DNA from: Xiphias gladius
Lineage: Eukaryota; Chordata; Actinopteri; Istiophoriformes; Xiphiidae
Direction of reading: 5' to 3'
Length of the DNA: 64,000 bases
Assembly: GCF_016859285.1 (NCBI RefSeq)
Contig: NC_053415.1
Location: 19,699,501 to 19,763,500, forward strand
Below, one piece after another: positions 58,576 through 64,000 of the stretch (within the stretch, counting starts at the first letter, position 1; each line of letters starts with the position of its first letter). Below the pieces are notes generated by a model, which worked only from the letters and a program-made list of their open reading frames with translations, did no database searches and was not told the DNA's origin. The translations under genes and the position numbers were made by a program.

Positions 58576-61500
58576 TCAGCCTTTTGCCAATCATCCTATC
58601 TTCTCCTTAACATCTGAACAAAGTGTGCAGTGTAACAGAACACTGGCATTCATCTCGCTCCAAGCTTTTTAAATTTTGTTCAGTGGGGAAATCAAAGAGT
58701 CAGCCTCAAAGAGAGATGCCCTACCCGGGAACCTCAGCCCGTCATGGCACTGAAGCGGCCGGCTCCACAAAATCTCTTTTAACCCAGAAGGAGCTGCACA
58801 GGCAGAATTGAACTGTGTGCGTCAGTAATGTGTCTGTACTTCTCACTGTGTTCTTGACTGACTTACAAAATCCTGACCTTGAACTTTCCTTGGCGCCGGC
58901 TTCGTGCTTCACTCTAGTAAACTAACATTTCAAGGCTTTGTATCCGTTTTCTATTCGACTTTGCCCTGTTTATTAAATCACACAAGAAGAAAAACCGCCA
59001 CCTCTGAACCTAGTTAGCACGTAAATATTGCAGGACGATCCGTTGCCACCTATCCGTTTTGTCACACGAATTCAGCTGCATGCCGTGCAGATGCAAATAG
59101 TGCAGCTGTGCACACATGATGTCATTATCACTTCAAGTGTAAATAATGAAAGGGTCCAGCTGCACACAAATATGAGGGTTCAGTCTGCCAGAGACTGTGG
59201 ATGAATGGAGAGTCGATTGGTGCACCTCTGCTGCAAGAACGGAATTATTTGACTGCCCAGTGGACAGCCAGCCCTGGATTATGCTTTTCTTTCTAAACAA
59301 ACATGAAAAATGGCCTTACATTCAGAGCCATGGGTGGGATTATAAAACATCAGGGGCTTATAGACCAGAGGCATTGATGTAACCTCTGTAGGGGTCTGGG
59401 GACATCCTCCCAGAGGGAACATCTTTGGGTTTCGCATGGTAAATACATCCGTCTGGTTCAATTTGGCTTTAAAAAGTTTGTGTGTGTGTGTGTGTGTGTG
59501 GGGGGGGGTTGCTGTCTGGACAGGAATGAAAAATGATCTTTGGGATGGTGATCTCTCTGGGGATCATTGTGGATGCCTTTTTTTCATAGAAGATCATTTT
59601 GACATATCACAGTAAGAAAATCGAAATAAATTTAATGATGCCTGAATTCCTTTTAGCTGCCTCAATTTCAGGGCCCTGCATCGGGTCTCACTGTCACGGC
59701 TTACGAGGACACATGAATACAACAGAGCCATCATTACTGTGTCGGTAACACCTGTGCTTTTCCTACTACGGAAAGTCAAAGTATCTGGTGTTTAAAAAAA
59801 AAAATCCTAAATTGTTAGCTCCTTAAAATGAACGTAAATTAAGTGTGAAGAACAGTTTGGCTCACTTTACATGCACATTAATCGTAGTTCAACAAGTACG
59901 TTAAAAATTGACATGGTAGAGCTTTGACTCAGTCTAGAGTTATAGTCCCATTATAACCAAGTAACACCACTATACATTAAGTTTCATAAACAAATGTTTT
60001 ACACTCTAACTTTGCACTGATGTTGTTGTGCCTAATGGTAGTTTAGTTCCCTGTTACTTGTCTTGAGTCAAGCAAGAGGACTGAGGAAAGCATAACACTT
60101 TGCTTGCAGAACCTATATTGGTTCCACTGCCTGCCTCAGTATTTCCAGGAAGCTCAAAATTTACAGTTGGCTTCCACTTCGGTCTCACAACAGAGAAACA
60201 ACAGATGACACAGGCGGACTCATGGCAGCCCAAATGACTATAGAGGTTTACTGCACATAATCCAGCTGGATGACTGCAAAGAAAGTAGCAGCTGAAGTAA
60301 CTGAGATGATTCCTCACAGACATCTGTGGTAACATTTGACAGACTCAAATGTATCTGGTCAATAGGCAAGATATTGTCACGCGCCCGCATATATATAGAT
60401 TATTCTTCGTCGGTTAGGGATGTGCATTAGGAACACCGTGATCTTTTTGCTTTAAATAAATGTGTTATATCGTTGAAAACAAATAATTCTTAGAAATTCG
60501 AGACGAAACAATCAGGTTAAACACAAAACGTCTCGGGAAATGCGTCCAAACATATTTTTGTTTCTTCTGGTGTTCTCAGGTCAAGTGAATGATCTTGGGA
60601 TTTGAATTTGGATGGTGCAATTCTCTCCAATAATAATATTTGAAAATAGGCTCAAGGGCTTATAAAAAATTTCTTTGATTTTTTTTTTATTTTATTTTTT
60701 TGTAAATGTAGAAGCACACCAGACAGTAATAATTGCTCTGCTGTTGTTTGTACTAGGATTCACTGGACCACATGCAGGGGAAACACCCTGGAACAGTCGC
60801 CTCTTCGTCAAAGATATCAGCCTACAAACAATGACTGACCCACGCCCACATTTACACGTCGTGCAGTATAGAGCTATTTGAGTGAGTCTCCACAACGGAT
60901 GCGTGTTTGTGGACTGTGGGAGGAAGCCCTCTCGAACAAGTGCAGCAAAGGCTGTCACAAATCGTTCGAGCCGTTGGAGCACATGCACACGCAATCCCTT
61001 TGTGCACTTGTAGAAATGAATCCATTTCTGCTAGTTAATAGGGAGCAGGATTTTATACCACTGTAATTTGAATTGAAAGATAAGGAAGCGCAAATTAGAG
61101 TCCAATCAGAGTCATGCAATTCAGTTTTACTAGTCTCCACTGTAATTTTATTTTCTATGTATCTTTACATGGTGAATATAAATATAAATTCAGTTGTCTT
61201 TTTAGTGTTTAGCTACAGTTCAATTGGTAGCTAGCAGTATCTGGATATCTATAAGCCACAGTATCAAACTGTAAATGCATTGTTTTGACTGTGCATTTCT
61301 TGACTAGCCACGATTTGTTTTAAGAATTAGCAGTATCCTTTATTCATTCATAGTTCATACATTCAACGGTAAAAAACAGTAAGACCGATAAAAGTATTAC
61401 TCACTGCAGCGGAATATTGCATGTTCAAAAGTAAAACTAACAAGCGGAGTACTTCACATGCCGATAATAAAAAAAAACATGTAAAGTTCAACCGATACAG

Positions 61501-62937
61501 TATTTGACTGCTCTGAATGGAAGATGGAACAAATCAGTTTTTTATTTAAATGAGTTTAACAGTTCATATGACCCATATGATTGTAGTTCGCACTGAATTG
61601 TGAGAAGAAATAATGGAGTAATGACAACTGTTATAATAATATACAGTAAATAGGATGATAGAGTAAACACGAATGACAGTTGCTGACATTTACCATAGAT
61701 TCCCATGACTGTGTTGACTTTCAGTAACATGGAAATGCAATAAGTGGATTGTCAGGTTTTTCACATCACTTAGTGATGACAGGCTAACAGAGAACAAAAG
61801 AAAGAAGCTGTGAGACAAAGTGAGTCAAGGACTGGAGGATATTAGTAGGATTTAGAGAAAAATGTTGATTGCCAACCATTATTACTGTTCTTTCCTTCAT
61901 TCTCATCTCTGTTTGTAATATTTGTTCTTCTCTCTGCGCATACTCTGCATTGAGCTCCCCGACACGAACCTCTGCAGATGAGGGCTGGTCGAACTCCACG
62001 CGTGGGTCCAGCATGCATTTCAGCTTCCAGAGTTATTTAAGATCAAAGTCGGTTTCATTAGCACATCGCAACAGTAACTCCGGACCAAAGGTTTCATTAT
62101 TCTAAATTAAATTCCGTGTCAGAAGCATATTTTAAGCTTGACTTCACAGCAGGGGATAGGCACCAGTCAGTGTTTCAGGAGGGGGTGGTTCCCAGTGTTT
62201 CTTGAGGTAAAAAGGCTCGTGCTCTTAACAGAACCCAGGAGTGATAAGAAAATCCATCAGCGAGTGCAGTATTAGAAGATCTATCAAAAATATTGTCCAT
62301 CTACTTTCAGTTTTCAGCACAGTCAACTTTTACAGTGCGATGTGCAGCCCTTTTTTCTGTAATAAAGGGAAGCAGGGCATTTGAGAATGCTGGCCATCTT
62401 ATTAGAAAAACTAAATCATTTAATTTTCAGATTCTTTTTAATTTCAGCACAGACTTGAAATAAAGACACAGGCATAATGATGGATAGTGGTAAACATTAT
62501 AACCAATTCACTGTATTCACTTATCCCTCACATGCTCATACTTGCCTTGGTTTTTGACTTTTTAGTTTTTATTAAACAGTTCATAGCAGAGACAGAAACA
62601 AGGAGAGGGAAATTCAGTTACACTAACTGACCTCTGACAGTATATGCCTGAAAATGCAGTATATGCTCAGCTAATAGAATAGATCTGCATTGTACAGAAT
62701 GTGCAGGCCTTAATGTAGACCACAGTAACCTATATTAAACCAAAGAATGAATATGATGTTATCTTGGTATACAAATGTTGACTTTAGCAAATTGTCAGTA
62801 TGAATTATTTCATTATTTTGGCTTGTTCGGATTTCACCGTCGTTAATATTCACCACCAGTTATTGTGGTACCATGCAAAGATGGTAGCAGCGTTGTCAAA
62901 TTAATTTAGTCTAAAAAAATTATAATAAATAATGGAT

Positions 62938-62987
<50 letters not shown>

Positions 62988-63940
62988 ACGCCAAGAGCTG
63001 CCGTCAGAGAATCAGGTCAGAGAAGATGTTCAGTTCAATGGACTTTATCATAAGAACGTAAAGCAGGAAAAAGCAAGAATGAAACACTCATACAATCTCG
63101 GTTTCCGGCAAATATGCAATAACTGCTGTGTAAATCTCCGACAGAGAAAAGCCTGCATTCTGCTCATTCACACCCAAATACAGAAAGGAGGCACAGAGGG
63201 AAAAAATTCCTTCTCAAACTACTGAAGGAACAAATGTCGACACAACGTGGGGATGATAACCAAATGGCTTGATAAATGAGAGCTTGGCATGAACCGGAGC
63301 TTTCTTGCTATGAGATGAGAATAGCAGCTGCAGGAACAACAACACGATAACAATATTATTAGCGAAACTACATTAGTGTTAGTAATGATTATATATTTGG
63401 CCCAGAGGGACACTTCAGCCAAACAGGGCCAAGGGGCAGCAACTCAATCCACTGTAGCAACTATGTGTGCATGTGCCCGCATTTAGATGAAAGACCTAAA
63501 TGAAAAAAGTACAAGAAAGACACAAAAACATAAGACAAGATATAAGAAAGAAAAAAACTGAGCCTTAAGTCTGACGTCACTGCCGCAGGAGCTACTGCTG
63601 ATATTGTTGCAGCACCAAAAACACGAGACCAAGCATATCTCACATATGGCAAATGATGTCGCTGACAGTGCATTGCATGGAAAAACGATTTTCATGAGAG
63701 TTTCTAATGTTCATTGCACTCTTATGTTAAACTCCTTTTATTTTAAACTTCTGCTAGACGATTGCAAATGTCACCATTCGTGATCAGCAGCCTCCAGAGT
63801 AATGCAATGTGTCCTGATCACCTGAGCTGAGATGCTGCTCTATCCATCCACACGGCCATTAAACCTCCTACCTTTCATGCCAGCCGAGTTCTGCTGAAAA
63901 TTACAGTCATCAAATAGAAAATGCTCTTTCCACAGCTGCT
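58576..63940. other. Intergenic region downstream of KCTD12
   Basis: More than 5 kb with no supported gene. Reading frames are short and lack family similarity on both strands. Simple repeats include a GT then G tract at 59479-59507 and the GT microsatellite at 62938-62985. KCTD12 is often next to large regulatory deserts, so conserved enhancers are possible but cannot be judged from one sequence. Confidence 0.6.
62938..62985. repeat. (GT)n microsatellite, about 46 bases
   Basis: Pure GT dinucleotide run beginning after AATGGATCAA and ending at GAGACG. Confidence 0.95.
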
Positions 63941-63946
63941 GAGCAC

Positions 63947-63988
63947 TATAAAAGCTGCCTTATATACCGGGGCCGCTCTTCTGTCATG
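63947..63988 (+). promoter_or_regulatory. TATA-like site and downstream ATG at the window edge
   Basis: TATAAAAG at 63947-63954 in CACTATAAAAGCTGCC context, then a TATATA at 63961 and an ATG at 63986-63988 (ATGGAGGCCTTTCAT to the end). This could be a core promoter of a gene continuing to the right, but only 64 bases are visible beyond the motif. Confidence 0.2.
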
Positions 63989-64000
63989 GAGGCCTTTCAT

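Noticed and set aside
60675-63695. Several 60-100 codon frames in the downstream intergenic region
   Set aside because: None shows domain similarity, splice-flanking, or conserved composition; one is a GT microsatellite read as Val/Cys repeats.

Overview
This is nuclear DNA from a bony fish, most likely a percomorph teleost. The evidence is spliced vertebrate genes with GT-AG introns, several repeat families that I recognise as typical of teleost introns, and many microsatellites. No bacterial operons, CRISPR arrays, tRNA or rRNA genes were seen.

The window carries one conserved gene block: MYCBP2 (+, 3' half only, 1394-28643), FBXL3 (+, 34207-37065), CLN5 (-, 46685-42029), an ES1/GATD3-like gene (+, 48045-about 51671), ACOD1/IRG1 (-, about 54614-52082) and KCTD12 (+, 57122-57988). 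Apart from the ES1-like gene, gene order and relative orientation match human 13q22 (KCTD12-ACOD1-CLN5-FBXL3-MYCBP2), so the synteny supports the names.

Region by region. 1-1.4 kb is intronic and repeat-like. 1.4-28.6 kb holds 44 MYCBP2 exons totalling 7,937 nt, which join without a frame break to give the last 2,644 residues: end of the second PHR domain, filamin repeat, two related SH3b-like modules, a Ser/Pro-rich linker, a zinc finger, a DOC domain, a B-box, a RING and the tandem-cysteine E3 domain. 28.6-32 kb is 3'UTR plus repeats. 32-33.6 kb is a CpG-rich probable FBXL3 promoter. FBXL3 has four coding exons and a long 3'UTR to about 40.4 kb. CLN5 has four exons with a signal peptide and a good CLEAR (TFEB) site in intron 1. 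46.9-47.9 kb is very AT-rich. The ES1-like gene has three good exons, but its last exon looks frame-damaged; its 3' end meets that of ACOD1 tail to tail. ACOD1 has four identified coding exons; the short start exon was not found. KCTD12 is a single-exon gene. 58.6-64 kb is intergenic, with microsatellites and a TATA-like site at the very edge.

The genes do not form one pathway: ubiquitin ligation (MYCBP2, FBXL3), lysosomal lipid metabolism (CLN5), mitochondrial proteins (ES1-like, ACOD1) and GABA-B receptor modulation (KCTD12). I found no clearly new biological system. The most interesting points are the damaged ES1-like gene, the ES1/ACOD1 3' overlap, the duplicated SH3b-like module in MYCBP2, a GC-AG intron, and the set of terminal-inverted-repeat elements.
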